Shown here: positions 27,257 to 35,893 of the stretch, piece by piece
How the letters are laid out: each line of letters starts with the position of its first letter
Position numbering within the stretch: the first letter of the stretch is position 1
Assembly (NCBI RefSeq): GCF_900187445.1
Contig: NZ_FYEB01000021.1
Span: 1 to 64,000, forward strand
Direction of reading: 5' to 3'
Source: Pseudomonas sp. Irchel s3b2
GTDB taxonomy: Bacteria; Pseudomonadota; Gammaproteobacteria; Pseudomonadales; Pseudomonadaceae
DNA: 64,000 nucleotides
The notes under the pieces: generated by a model
The model's database searches: none
Told to the model about the DNA's origin: nothing
What the model saw: only the letters and a program-made list of their open reading frames with translations
Made by a program: the position numbers and the translations under genes

Positions 27257-27291
27257 CCGAACTCGCCTGAATTAACTAGGAAATCGCCCAT

Positions 27292-28461
27292 ATGAATACC
27301 GCCGTCAACAGCAACGTAGTGCATGAATCCGAAGCCCAGCGCCAACACGCCCGCGTGAAAATCCCGGCCAAGCTGCGTTTCTTCGGTCCTGACCGGACCC
27401 CGGTCGAAGCCCGGGTCATCGACCTTTCCGCTGGCGGCCTGGCGTTCAACGCCGGTCAGCTGCTGCTGAAGGTCGGCGATGTGCACAAGGCGCGCCTGCA
27501 ATTCGTCATCGATAACCTCGGCCTGGCCATGGACGTGGAATTGCAAATCCGCTCCGTCGATCGCCAGACCGGTCGCACCGGTTGCCAGTTCCAGAACCTG
27601 GAACCCCGTGACATTTCCACTCTGCGCCACCTGATCACCTCGCACCTGGCCGGCGACATCGTCAGTGTGGGTGAAATGCTCGCGACCCTGCAGCGCGACA
27701 ACTTCACCAAGGCGCGCAAGGTCAAGGATGGGGGCCACGGCATGACCCCGCTCGGCCGTCTGAAAGCGGTGACCTTCAGCGCCGGTATCTTCGTGGTCGG
27801 CCTGGTGGCGTTCGGTTTTATTTTCAAATCGGTGTACGGCATGTACTTCGTCAGCCACGCCCAGGCCGGCCTGGTCAGCGTGCAGGGCATGAACATCACC
27901 ATGCCGCGCGACGGCACCGTACAGAGCCTGATCAAGGCTGACGGCGTTGCCGCCAAAGGCGCACCGCTGGCGACCTTCAGCACCAGCATGCTCGACGTAC
28001 TCAAGGGCCATCTGGACGAAGGTCAACTGCAACCGTCCAAGGTTGAAGAACTGTTCGGCAAGCAAATGACCGGCACGTTGACTTCGCCGTGCGATTGCAC
28101 CGTGTCTCAGCAACTGGTGGCTAACGGTCAGTACGCCAGCAAAGGCGACGTGATCTTCCAACTGGTGCCGCGCAACACCGAAGCCAACGTTGAAGCCCGC
28201 TTCTCCTATCGCCAATTCGGCGATGTGCGTCCTGGCACCACGGTCAGCTTCCAGATTGCCGGTGAAGACCAGACCCGTACCGGCAAGATCGTCAGCAGCA
28301 CCAGCCTGAAAAGCGCCGACCTGTCATCCGACATCCGCGTGCAGATCAAACCTGACGAGCCGCTGGACAGCGCCTTCGCCGGTCGCCCGGTTGAAGTGAA
28401 CAGCACCCGTGGCCCGAACCTGAACTGGCTGATCAACAAAGCTATGGCCGTCGGTCTTTAA
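27292..28461 (+). CDS. alg44: Alginate co-polymerase with c-di-GMP-binding PilZ domain
   Basis: The 389-residue protein has an N-terminal PilZ domain, a single membrane helix (about 160-185) and a periplasmic HlyD-like part. The c-di-GMP ligands known in P. aeruginosa are conserved at the same numbers: R17 and R21 (RQHAR) and D44/S46 (DLSAGG). Binding of c-di-GMP activates polymerisation by Alg8. It follows alg8 by 35 bases and is followed by algK after 9 bases. Confidence 0.96.
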   Translation: MNTAVNSNVVHESEAQRQHARVKIPAKLRFFGPDRTPVEARVIDLSAGGLAFNAGQLLLKVGDVHKARLQFVIDNLGLAMDVELQIRSVDRQTGRTGCQFQNLEPRDISTLRHLITSHLAGDIVSVGEMLATLQRDNFTKARKVKDGGHGMTPLGRLKAVTFSAGIFVVGLVAFGFIFKSVYGMYFVSHAQAGLVSVQGMNITMPRDGTVQSLIKADGVAAKGAPLATFSTSMLDVLKGHLDEGQLQPSKVEELFGKQMTGTLTSPCDCTVSQQLVANGQYASKGDVIFQLVPRNTEANVEARFSYRQFGDVRPGTTVSFQIAGEDQTRTGKIVSSTSLKSADLSSDIRVQIKPDEPLDSAFAGRPVEVNSTRGPNLNWLINKAMAVGL

Positions 28462-28470
28462 ACAGAGGAC

Positions 28471-29994
28471 ATGCCCGTGACCATTACAAAAATCCTGAAC
28501 ACACCGCACACCTTGTGGGAGCGGGCTTGCTCGCGAAGGGATCAACACGGTCTGCCTGATGCACCGCAGCGCCTGCTTCGCGAGCAAGTCGGGATGCCGC
28601 ACCACCGCTCCCACAAGGGTGCATTCTGTGCACTGGCGTTAGCGGTGGGCCTTAGCGGCTGTGCCGGCCTGCCCGACCAGCGTCTGGCCAATGAAGCCCT
28701 CAAGCGCGGCGACACCACGCTGGCAGCGCAGAACTACCAGCAACTGGCAGACCTGGGTTACAGCGAAGCTCAGGTCGGCCTGGCCGATCTGCAAGTCGAC
28801 AGCCGTGACCCGGCGCAAATCAAAAAGGCCGAGGCGACTTACCGCGCCGCGGCCAGCGTCTCGCCGCGGGCTCAGGCTCGCCTGGGTCGCTTGTTGGTGG
28901 CCAAACCCGGCGCCACCGAAGCAGAACACCAGGAAGCCGAAGCACTGTTGAAGAAAGCCGCGGCCAATGGCGAAGGCAACACCCTGATCCCGCTGGCGAT
29001 GCTGTACCTGCAATACCCGCACAGTTTCCCCAACGTCAACGCCCAGCAGCAGATCACCCAATGGCGCGCCGAAGGCAAACCGGAAGCGGGTCTGGCGCAA
29101 GTGCTGCTCTATCGCACCCAGGGCACGTACGACCAGCACCTGGATGACGTGGAAAAAGTCTGCAAAGCGGCGTTGAACACCACCGACATCTGCTACGTCG
29201 AACTGGCCACGGTCTATCAGAAACGCGGCCAGCCAGAGCAACAGGCAGAACTGATCAAGCAGATGCAGGCTGGTCACAGCCGTGGCGTCGTCACTGCGCA
29301 ACGTGTGGACAGCGTGGCCCGGGTGCTGGGCGATGCAAACCTGGGCAAGACCGACGAGAAAACCGCTCAGTCGCTGCTCGAAGGCATCGCACCTGGCTAC
29401 CCGGCGTCCTGGGTCAGCCTCGCGCAATTGCTCTACGACTTCCCTGAACTGGGCGACGTCGACGCCATGATGAAGTACCTGGACAACGGCCGCGCCGCCG
29501 ACCAGCCGCGTGCCGAACTGCTGCTGGGCAAGCTCTACTTCGAAGGAAAAATGGTGCCGGCCGATGCCAAAGTCGCCGAAGAGCACTTCAAGAAAGCTGT
29601 CGGCCGTGAAGTCGCCGCCGATTACTACCTCGGCCAGATTTATCGCCGTGGTTTCCTGGGCAAGGTCTATCCGCAGAAAGCCCTGGATCACCTGCTGACC
29701 GCTGCGCGCAACGGCCAGAACAGTGCCGATTTCGCCATCGCCCAATTGTTCTCTCAAGGCAAAGGCACCCGACCCGACCCGGTCAACGCTTATGTCTTCA
29801 GCCAATTGGCCAAGGCTCAAGGCACCCCGCAAGCCAATGAGCTTGCGCAAACACTCGAAGCGCAACTGCCGCCTGACCGGCTGGCCGAGGCCCAACGCCT
29901 GCTCAAACAAGAGCAGGCCATTCGTAGCACCGTGAGTCCGGACACGCTGGAACTGCACGCCCTGCAAGAAGAAGACGGCGAGGAATCCCTATGA
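28471..29994 (+). CDS. algK: Alginate export TPR lipoprotein with REP-extended N terminus
   Basis: AlgK is an outer-membrane lipoprotein with Sel1-like repeats that helps place AlgE and bridges the alginate secretion complex. Tetratrico-like repeats run through most of the 507 residues. The lipobox LSGC lies at C64, far from the N terminus, because a 108-base REP doublet (28511-28618) is read through in frame as 36 residues ahead of the hydrophobic core. Removing it would give MPVTITKILNTPH-S-AFCALALAVGLSGC, a normal lipoprotein signal. Start could be ATG 28471 (GAGG upstream), GTG 28477, or an ATG inside the REP at 28594, which would give a short signal. It overlaps algE by four bases. Confidence 0.93.
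   Translation: MPVTITKILNTPHTLWERACSRRDQHGLPDAPQRLLREQVGMPHHRSHKGAFCALALAVGLSGCAGLPDQRLANEALKRGDTTLAAQNYQQLADLGYSEAQVGLADLQVDSRDPAQIKKAEATYRAAASVSPRAQARLGRLLVAKPGATEAEHQEAEALLKKAAANGEGNTLIPLAMLYLQYPHSFPNVNAQQQITQWRAEGKPEAGLAQVLLYRTQGTYDQHLDDVEKVCKAALNTTDICYVELATVYQKRGQPEQQAELIKQMQAGHSRGVVTAQRVDSVARVLGDANLGKTDEKTAQSLLEGIAPGYPASWVSLAQLLYDFPELGDVDAMMKYLDNGRAADQPRAELLLGKLYFEGKMVPADAKVAEEHFKKAVGREVAADYYLGQIYRRGFLGKVYPQKALDHLLTAARNGQNSADFAIAQLFSQGKGTRPDPVNAYVFSQLAKAQGTPQANELAQTLEAQLPPDRLAEAQRLLKQEQAIRSTVSPDTLELHALQEEDGEESL
28511..28618. repeat. REP doublet inside the 5' coding region of algK
   Basis: CCTTGTGGGAGCGG (28511-28524) and CCGCTCCCACAAGG (28605-28618) are perfect 14-base inverted ends, with inner inverted GCTTGCTCGCGAAG / CTTCGCGAGCAAG. 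Total length is 108 bases, a multiple of three, and all of it is open in the algK frame. Confidence 0.92.
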
Positions 29995-31478
29995 AGCTCA
30001 ATCCTTTCGTGAAGGCCGGTATTGGCCTGACATTCGCTCTGCTGTGGTCGTGCCCGACCCTGGCAGCCCTGACCGAAGACAAGAACTTCGGCCTCGAAGT
30101 CAAAGTTACCGGCCAGTCCGAAGACGACCGTGACCTGGGCACCGCCAGCGGCGGCGACGTTTCCGGTGTTGGCCTCGACCTGCGTCCATGGGTATACGGC
30201 GAGAGCGGCGCGTGGAGCGCCTACGCCATGGGCCAGGCCGTGACGTCCACCGACATCATCGAAACGGACACCCTGCAACAATCCGACAACGACGGTACCC
30301 AGACCACCGACAATGGTGATCGCAAAACCAAGAAAAACTACCTGGCGATGCGCGAGTTCTGGGTCGGCTACAGCGGCCTCACGCCCTACCCTGGCGAGAT
30401 CCTCAAGCTCGGTCGCCAACGCCTGCGCAACGACGATGGTCAATGGCGCGATACCAACATCGAAGCCCTGAACTGGACCTTCGACACCACCCTGTTGCGC
30501 GCTAACGTCGGTATCGCCGAGCGCTTCAGCGAATACCGCACCGACTTGAAAGAGCTGGCACCCAAAGACAAGGATCGCCTGCACGTTTTCGGCGACGTGG
30601 CCACTCAATGGTCGCCGGGTAACTGGGTCGGCATTCGCGGTCATCACACCCACGATGACGGCAAGCTCGACTACCCGGAGCCGGGCGTGGCCGGCGATTC
30701 GCTGGATAAAAAACAGAACGGCGATATCAGCTGGCTCGGCCTTACCGCCGACAGCGACGCCTACAACTGGCGCAACACCAACACCGTCAATTACTGGGGC
30801 AGCATCACCGGTATGAGCGGCGACACCGACACGGTCAACCCGCTGAACGCCGATGGCACCCGCCCGACCGAAGCCAAACGCGGTGAAGACCTCAATGGCT
30901 GGGCCACCGATATCGGCCTGCGTTTGCGCCTTGATCCGCAGTGGCAAGTCGGTGCGGCGTATGCCCGTGCCAGCGCCGAGTACGAACAGACCGGCCTGGA
31001 AAGCAATCGCTCGAACTACACCGGTACACGCTCGCGGGTTCACCGTTTCGGCGAAGCCTTCCGTGGCGAAATGAACAACATGCAGACCGCTACCTTGTTC
31101 GGCTCGTGGATGCTCAACGACGAATACGACGCCAGTCTGATCTACCACAAGTTCTGGCGCGTCGACGGCAACAAGCCGGTGGGCAGCAATGGCATCAACG
31201 CCGTCGAAAACAACACCGACGACGTGACCGGCGCGATCCTCTCCAGCACCTCGCTGCCGCTGGAAGATGGCAACAAAGACCTCGGTCAGGAAATGGACCT
31301 GGTCGTCACCAAGTACTTCAAGCAAGGCCTGCTGCCGGCTTCGTTGAGCCAGTCGATCGATGAGCCTTCGGCGCTGGTGCGGTTCCGTGGCGGTGTGTTC
31401 AAGCCTGGCGATGCGTATGGCAAAGAAGTCGACTCCTACATGCACCGCGCGTTTGTCGACGTGGTCTGGCGCTTCTGA
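29991..31478 (+). CDS. algE: Alginate outer-membrane export porin
   Basis: AlgE is an 18-stranded beta-barrel through which alginate leaves the cell. The 495-residue protein has a signal peptide (FVKAGIGLTFALLWSCPTLA), many alternating amphipathic strands, and ends in aromatic phenylalanine (VDVVWRF), typical of outer-membrane proteins. Its ATG overlaps the algK stop (ATGA). Confidence 0.96.
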   Translation: MKLNPFVKAGIGLTFALLWSCPTLAALTEDKNFGLEVKVTGQSEDDRDLGTASGGDVSGVGLDLRPWVYGESGAWSAYAMGQAVTSTDIIETDTLQQSDNDGTQTTDNGDRKTKKNYLAMREFWVGYSGLTPYPGEILKLGRQRLRNDDGQWRDTNIEALNWTFDTTLLRANVGIAERFSEYRTDLKELAPKDKDRLHVFGDVATQWSPGNWVGIRGHHTHDDGKLDYPEPGVAGDSLDKKQNGDISWLGLTADSDAYNWRNTNTVNYWGSITGMSGDTDTVNPLNADGTRPTEAKRGEDLNGWATDIGLRLRLDPQWQVGAAYARASAEYEQTGLESNRSNYTGTRSRVHRFGEAFRGEMNNMQTATLFGSWMLNDEYDASLIYHKFWRVDGNKPVGSNGINAVENNTDDVTGAILSSTSLPLEDGNKDLGQEMDLVVTKYFKQGLLPASLSQSIDEPSALVRFRGGVFKPGDAYGKEVDSYMHRAFVDVVWRF

Positions 31479-31504
31479 TGCAAACCGCGAAGGGAGTGCC
31501 CGAC

Positions 31505-33094
31505 ATGAACAGTGCCAAGAAAGGCTCGATCAGCCTGCTGGCCGGCGCGCTGCTGCTCGCCAGCGCAGCCGCCTTCGCCACCGTCGAACCGGCCAAGCCT
31601 GTGCAACAGGGCAAATCGGCGACCATAGCCAAAGGGCTGCAACAGGCCAAGACCTACACCGTCAGCAGCGCGCCAACCGCGCCGCTGGACCTGGCCAAGC
31701 CGAAACTGCCGGACACCTCGGGCTACACCGCCGAAGCCATCGCCGCGAAAATCGTGCGCACCAAGCCCGGCAAAATCAGCGTGCGCCGGATGATGCAGGA
31801 AAACGCCCTGAAGGACTTCATCGGCGGCGACAACAAGATGGCCGAGTGGGTGGTGCGTCAGCATGGCATCCCGCAGGCGATCTTCGTCGACGACGGCTAC
31901 ATGAACCTCAAGGACCTGGCGAAGACGGTGCCCAAGCAGTACTTCAGCGAAACCTCGCCGGGCGTGTTCCTGGCGAAGTTGCCGATCGTGGTGGGTAACA
32001 AGGGCATTCTGGAAATCGACAAGCAGACCCAGGAATTGCGCCTGTCCCAAGAGGCCGGTTCGTTCCTGGTCAACGACGGCCAGCTGTTCGTGCGTGATAC
32101 CAAAATCACCGGCTGGAGCGAGAAGGCAAACGGCCCGGCGGCCTTCAAGTCGCCCAAGGAGTTCCGTCCGTTCCTGCTGTCCTGGGGTGGCACCGAGACC
32201 TACATCGCCAACAGCAAGATCGCCAGTTTCGGCTACGCCAACAGTAAGTCCTACGGCGTGAGTATTTCCCAATACACGCCGAACATGGCCAAGGTGCTCA
32301 AGCGTCCTGAACCGTCCGGCTGGATCGTCGGCTCCGAGTTCTCGGACATGTGGTACGGCTTCTACTGCTACGAAACCCGCGACTTCGTGGTCAAGGGCAA
32401 CACCTACAAAGACAACATCGTCTACGGCATCGACCCGCATGACCGGTCGCATGGCCTGATCATTGCCGACAACACGGTGTTCGGTACGAAGAAGAAGCAC
32501 GGGATCATTATTTCCCGAGAGGTCAACGACAGCTTCATCTTCAACAACCGCAGCTACGACAACAAGTTGTCGGGCCTGGTGATCGACCGTAACAGCGTGA
32601 ACAACCTGATCGCCTACAACGAGATCTACAAGAACCACACCGATGGCATCACCCTCTATGAGAGTGCCGACAACCTGTTGTGGGGCAACAAGGTGATCAG
32701 CAACAAGCGCCACGGCATCCGTATTCGTAACAGCGTGAACATTCGCCTGTACGAAAACATCTCGATGGCCAACGGCCTGACCGGTGTCTACGGGCACATC
32801 AAAGACCTGACCGACACCGACCGGGACATCAAGCTCGACCCGTTCGATGCCCAGGTGTCGCTGATCGTGGTCGGCGGTGAACTGGCCGCCAATGGCAGCG
32901 GACCGCTGTCGATCGACTCGCCGCTGAGTGTCGAGTTGTACCGTGTGTCCATGCTCGCGCCGACCAAATCCAGCGGTATCAGCTTCTCGGGGATCCTCGG
33001 CGAGCGCCAGGATGAAATTCTCGATCTGCTGGTGCGCCAGCAGAAAGCCGTGCTGATCGACCCTGTCGAACGCCAGACCGAAATGCGGGACTGA
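31505..33094 (+). CDS. algG: Periplasmic mannuronan C5-epimerase
   Basis: AlgG converts mannuronate to guluronate residues in the polymer. The 529-residue protein has a signal peptide (about 1-20) and a right-handed beta-helix (CASH repeats) with the DPHD motif; its catalytic histidine is H312 here. I chose ATG 31505 with GGGAG upstream; the ATG at 31478, overlapping the algE stop, would add nine residues. It lies 10 bases before algX. Confidence 0.95.
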   Translation: MNSAKKGSISLLAGALLLASAAAFATVEPAKPVQQGKSATIAKGLQQAKTYTVSSAPTAPLDLAKPKLPDTSGYTAEAIAAKIVRTKPGKISVRRMMQENALKDFIGGDNKMAEWVVRQHGIPQAIFVDDGYMNLKDLAKTVPKQYFSETSPGVFLAKLPIVVGNKGILEIDKQTQELRLSQEAGSFLVNDGQLFVRDTKITGWSEKANGPAAFKSPKEFRPFLLSWGGTETYIANSKIASFGYANSKSYGVSISQYTPNMAKVLKRPEPSGWIVGSEFSDMWYGFYCYETRDFVVKGNTYKDNIVYGIDPHDRSHGLIIADNTVFGTKKKHGIIISREVNDSFIFNNRSYDNKLSGLVIDRNSVNNLIAYNEIYKNHTDGITLYESADNLLWGNKVISNKRHGIRIRNSVNIRLYENISMANGLTGVYGHIKDLTDTDRDIKLDPFDAQVSLIVVGGELAANGSGPLSIDSPLSVELYRVSMLAPTKSSGISFSGILGERQDEILDLLVRQQKAVLIDPVERQTEMRD

Positions 33095-33104
33095 GGATAA
33101 TTTT

Positions 33105-34556
33105 ATGCACCCACACTTGATCAAATTACTCAGCCTGTCGGCCCTGACCGCGGGCATTCTCGCGGCCAGCACTGGCGTACGTGCCGAAGACGCCAAAGCA
33201 CCCAGCTTCAAGGCCGAGGATTGCTGCAATCTGTGCCCGGCAGCCCACGACGCGAAGAACTACACCACCCGCTATCAGCAGAACTTCACCACGCTGGTGC
33301 AGGCGCAAGGCGATTGGCTGTTCCGTACGCAAGAAGACTTGCGCACCGAGTTCGACACCACCCCCGCCGGCTACAAACGCATGAAGCAACTGCACGATGC
33401 GTTCAAGAGCAAAGGCGTGGAATTGGTCATCGTTTACCAGCCGACCCGTGGCCTGGTGAACCGCAACAAACTCAACCCGGCGGAAAAGGCCAGCTACGAC
33501 TTTGACAAGGCGTTGAGGAACTACAAGACCATGCTCGGGCGTTTCGCGCAGATGGGTTACGTGGTCCCGGACCTGTCGCCGCTGACCAACGAATCGCTGC
33601 CCGAGACCCTGCCGGCTCACGATTTCTATTTCCGCGGCGACCAGCACTGGACGCCGTACGGCGCCCAGCGCACAGCTAAAATTGTCGCCGAGAAGGTCAA
33701 GCAATTGCCGGCCTTCGCCGACGTTCCCAAGCGTGAATTCGAGACCCATAAGTCGGGTCGCATGGGCAAGACCGGAACGTTACACAACATGGCTGGTCAA
33801 CTCTGTGGCACCAGCTACGCGATCCAGTACATGGATCAGTTCACCACCGAGCCCAAAGGCGAAGCGGGCGATGGCGATCTGTTCAGTGATTCCGGCAATC
33901 CGGAAATCACCCTGGTCGGCACCAGCCACAGTGGCAAGAACTACAACTTCGCCGGTTTCCTCGAAGAGGCCATCGGCGCCGACATCCTCAACGTGGCGTT
34001 CCCCGGTGGTGGCTTCGAAGGTTCGATGCTGCAGTACCTGGGCAGCGAAGAGTTCCAGACCAAACCACCGAAAATCCTCATCTGGGAATTCTCGCCACTT
34101 TATCGCCTCGATCAGGAAACCATCTACCGCCAGATGATGGCGCTGCTGGACAACGGCTGCGAAGGCAAAGAGGCACAGATGAGCGCCAGCGCCACGCTGA
34201 AGCCGGGCAAAAACGAATTGATGGTCAACAGCAAGAACCTGGACCTGCGCAACAGCAGCCACCAGGTCGATATCCGCTTCGCCGACACCTCGGTGAAAAC
34301 CTTGCAAGCCACCCTCTGGTACATGAATGGTCGCCACGAGGACATCAAGATCGACAAACCGGAAACCTCCGACACCGACGGGCGTTTCGCCTTCGAGTTG
34401 CGCACGGACGAAGACTGGGCCTCGCAGAATCTGCTGGCCGTCGAAGTCCAGGGACCTGAAAAAGCAGGCACCGCGCCGCAGAAAGTCGAAGCGAAAATCT
34501 GCAAACGCAACGTGTTCTCCGGCAACGGGCAGCGTACCGCTCAAGCCGGGCAATGA
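33105..34556 (+). CDS. algX: Alginate O-acetyltransferase AlgX
   Basis: AlgX transfers acetyl groups onto alginate in the periplasm and is needed for secretion. The 483-residue protein has a signal peptide, an SGNH-hydrolase-like domain with the triad seen as D179/H181 (RGDQHWTP) and S274 (GTSHSG), and a C-terminal carbohydrate-binding module. Its stop overlaps the first possible algL start. Confidence 0.96.
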   Translation: MHPHLIKLLSLSALTAGILAASTGVRAEDAKAPSFKAEDCCNLCPAAHDAKNYTTRYQQNFTTLVQAQGDWLFRTQEDLRTEFDTTPAGYKRMKQLHDAFKSKGVELVIVYQPTRGLVNRNKLNPAEKASYDFDKALRNYKTMLGRFAQMGYVVPDLSPLTNESLPETLPAHDFYFRGDQHWTPYGAQRTAKIVAEKVKQLPAFADVPKREFETHKSGRMGKTGTLHNMAGQLCGTSYAIQYMDQFTTEPKGEAGDGDLFSDSGNPEITLVGTSHSGKNYNFAGFLEEAIGADILNVAFPGGGFEGSMLQYLGSEEFQTKPPKILIWEFSPLYRLDQETIYRQMMALLDNGCEGKEAQMSASATLKPGKNELMVNSKNLDLRNSSHQVDIRFADTSVKTLQATLWYMNGRHEDIKIDKPETSDTDGRFAFELRTDEDWASQNLLAVEVQGPEKAGTAPQKVEAKICKRNVFSGNGQRTAQAGQ

Positions 34557-34567
34557 GGTCACCTCTT

Positions 34568-35701
34568 ATGAACTGCATGCACACCCGAACGCTGAAACGA
34601 ATGCTCGCGCCGTCCCTGCTGACGCTGGCGATGTTCGCCGGCGCCACGCAGGCCGCCGCGCCACTGCGCCCGCCACAGGGTTACTTCGCGCCAATTGAAA
34701 AAGTCAAAACCGGCGACAAGAGTGAACGTTGTGATGCGGTGCCAACGCCCTATACCGGCGCCCTGCAATTTCGCAGCAAATACGAAGGCTCCGACAAGGC
34801 CCGTTCGACCCTGAACGAAGCATCGGAAAAAGCTTTCCGCGAGGCCACCGCCGACATCACCAAGATCGAACGCGGCATCAGCAAACAAGTGATGCAGTTC
34901 ATGCGCGACGGTCGCCCGGAACAACTGGAATGCACCCTCAACTGGTTAACCGCCTGGGCCAAGGCTGATGCATTGATGTCCAAGGACTTCAACCACACCG
35001 GCAAGTCCATGCGCAAATGGGCGTTGGGTAGCATGGCTTCGTCCTATGTCCGCCTGAAGTTCTCTGATTCGCGTCCGCTGGCCAATCACCAGCAAGAGGC
35101 GCAGGTGATCGAAGCCTGGTTCAGCAAAATGGCTGATCAGGTGGTTAGCGATTGGGACAACCTGCCACTCGAGCAAACCAACAACCATTCGTACTGGGCC
35201 GCCTGGTCGGTGATGGCCACCTCGGTCGCCACCAACCGCCGCGACCTGTTCGACTGGGCCGTCAAGGAATACAAGGTCGGCATCAATCAGGTCGACGCCC
35301 AAGGCTTCCTGCCCAACGAGCTCAAGCGCCAGCAACGCGCCCTCGCCTATCACAACTATGCCCTGCCGCCGCTGGCGATGATCGCCAGTTTCGCCCAGGT
35401 CAACGGTGTCGATTTGCGTCAGGAAAATAACGGCGCCTTGAAACGCCTGGGTGATCGCGTGCTTGCAGGCGTGGAAGACCCGGATGAATTCGAGGAGAAG
35501 AACGGCAAGGACCAGGACATGACGGACCTGAAAGTCGACTCGAAATTTGCCTGGCTCGAGCCGTTCTGCTCGCTCTACACCTGCACGCCGGATGTGCTGG
35601 CGCAGAAACACAAAATGCAGCCGTTCAAGACCTTCCGCCTCGGTGGGGATTTGACCAAGGTCTACGACCCGGCCAGCGCAAAAGGCAACAAAGGCTCTTA
35701 G
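34568..35701 (+). CDS. algL: Alginate lyase, polysaccharide lyase family 5
   Basis: AlgL cleaves alginate left in the periplasm by beta-elimination. The 377-residue protein has a signal peptide ending ATQAAA and the PL5 motif NNHSYW with H207. I chose ATG 34568, which has GAGGT upstream; ATG 34553 overlapping the algX stop is the alternative. A palindromic repeat follows before algI. Confidence 0.95.
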   Translation: MNCMHTRTLKRMLAPSLLTLAMFAGATQAAAPLRPPQGYFAPIEKVKTGDKSERCDAVPTPYTGALQFRSKYEGSDKARSTLNEASEKAFREATADITKIERGISKQVMQFMRDGRPEQLECTLNWLTAWAKADALMSKDFNHTGKSMRKWALGSMASSYVRLKFSDSRPLANHQQEAQVIEAWFSKMADQVVSDWDNLPLEQTNNHSYWAAWSVMATSVATNRRDLFDWAVKEYKVGINQVDAQGFLPNELKRQQRALAYHNYALPPLAMIASFAQVNGVDLRQENNGALKRLGDRVLAGVEDPDEFEEKNGKDQDMTDLKVDSKFAWLEPFCSLYTCTPDVLAQKHKMQPFKTFRLGGDLTKVYDPASAKGNKGS

Positions 35702-35705
35702 GGTT

Positions 35706-35816
35706 GATCGTTCCCACGCTCCTCGTGGGAATGCAGCCCGTGACGCTCCGCGTCACATGCCGAAGCGGACGCAGAGCGTCCAGTGAGGCATTCCCACGCA
35801 GAGCGTGGGAACGATC
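35706..35816. repeat. 111-base element with 15-base perfect terminal inverted repeats, between algL and algI
   Basis: GATCGTTCCCACGCT (35706-35720) and AGCGTGGGAACGATC (35802-35816) are perfect inverted ends. Further inner palindromes (GACGCTCCGCGTC, GACGCAGAGCGTC) lie between. There is no coding capacity. It belongs to a repeat type I recall as common in fluorescent pseudomonads; it is MITE-like in shape. Confidence 0.85.
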
Positions 35817-35893
35817 GTAACTCTCCAGATTTTCGTGGGGGGTTTGGGGGGGCCGTTGGCCCTTGACTGTTGGTTAAACATGGAGAGATCGGG

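Noticed and set aside
31436..33229. 597-codon open frame antisense to algG
   Set aside because: It mirrors the coding frame of algG in a high-GC genome; the product is His/Val/Asp-rich with no domain and no ribosome site.
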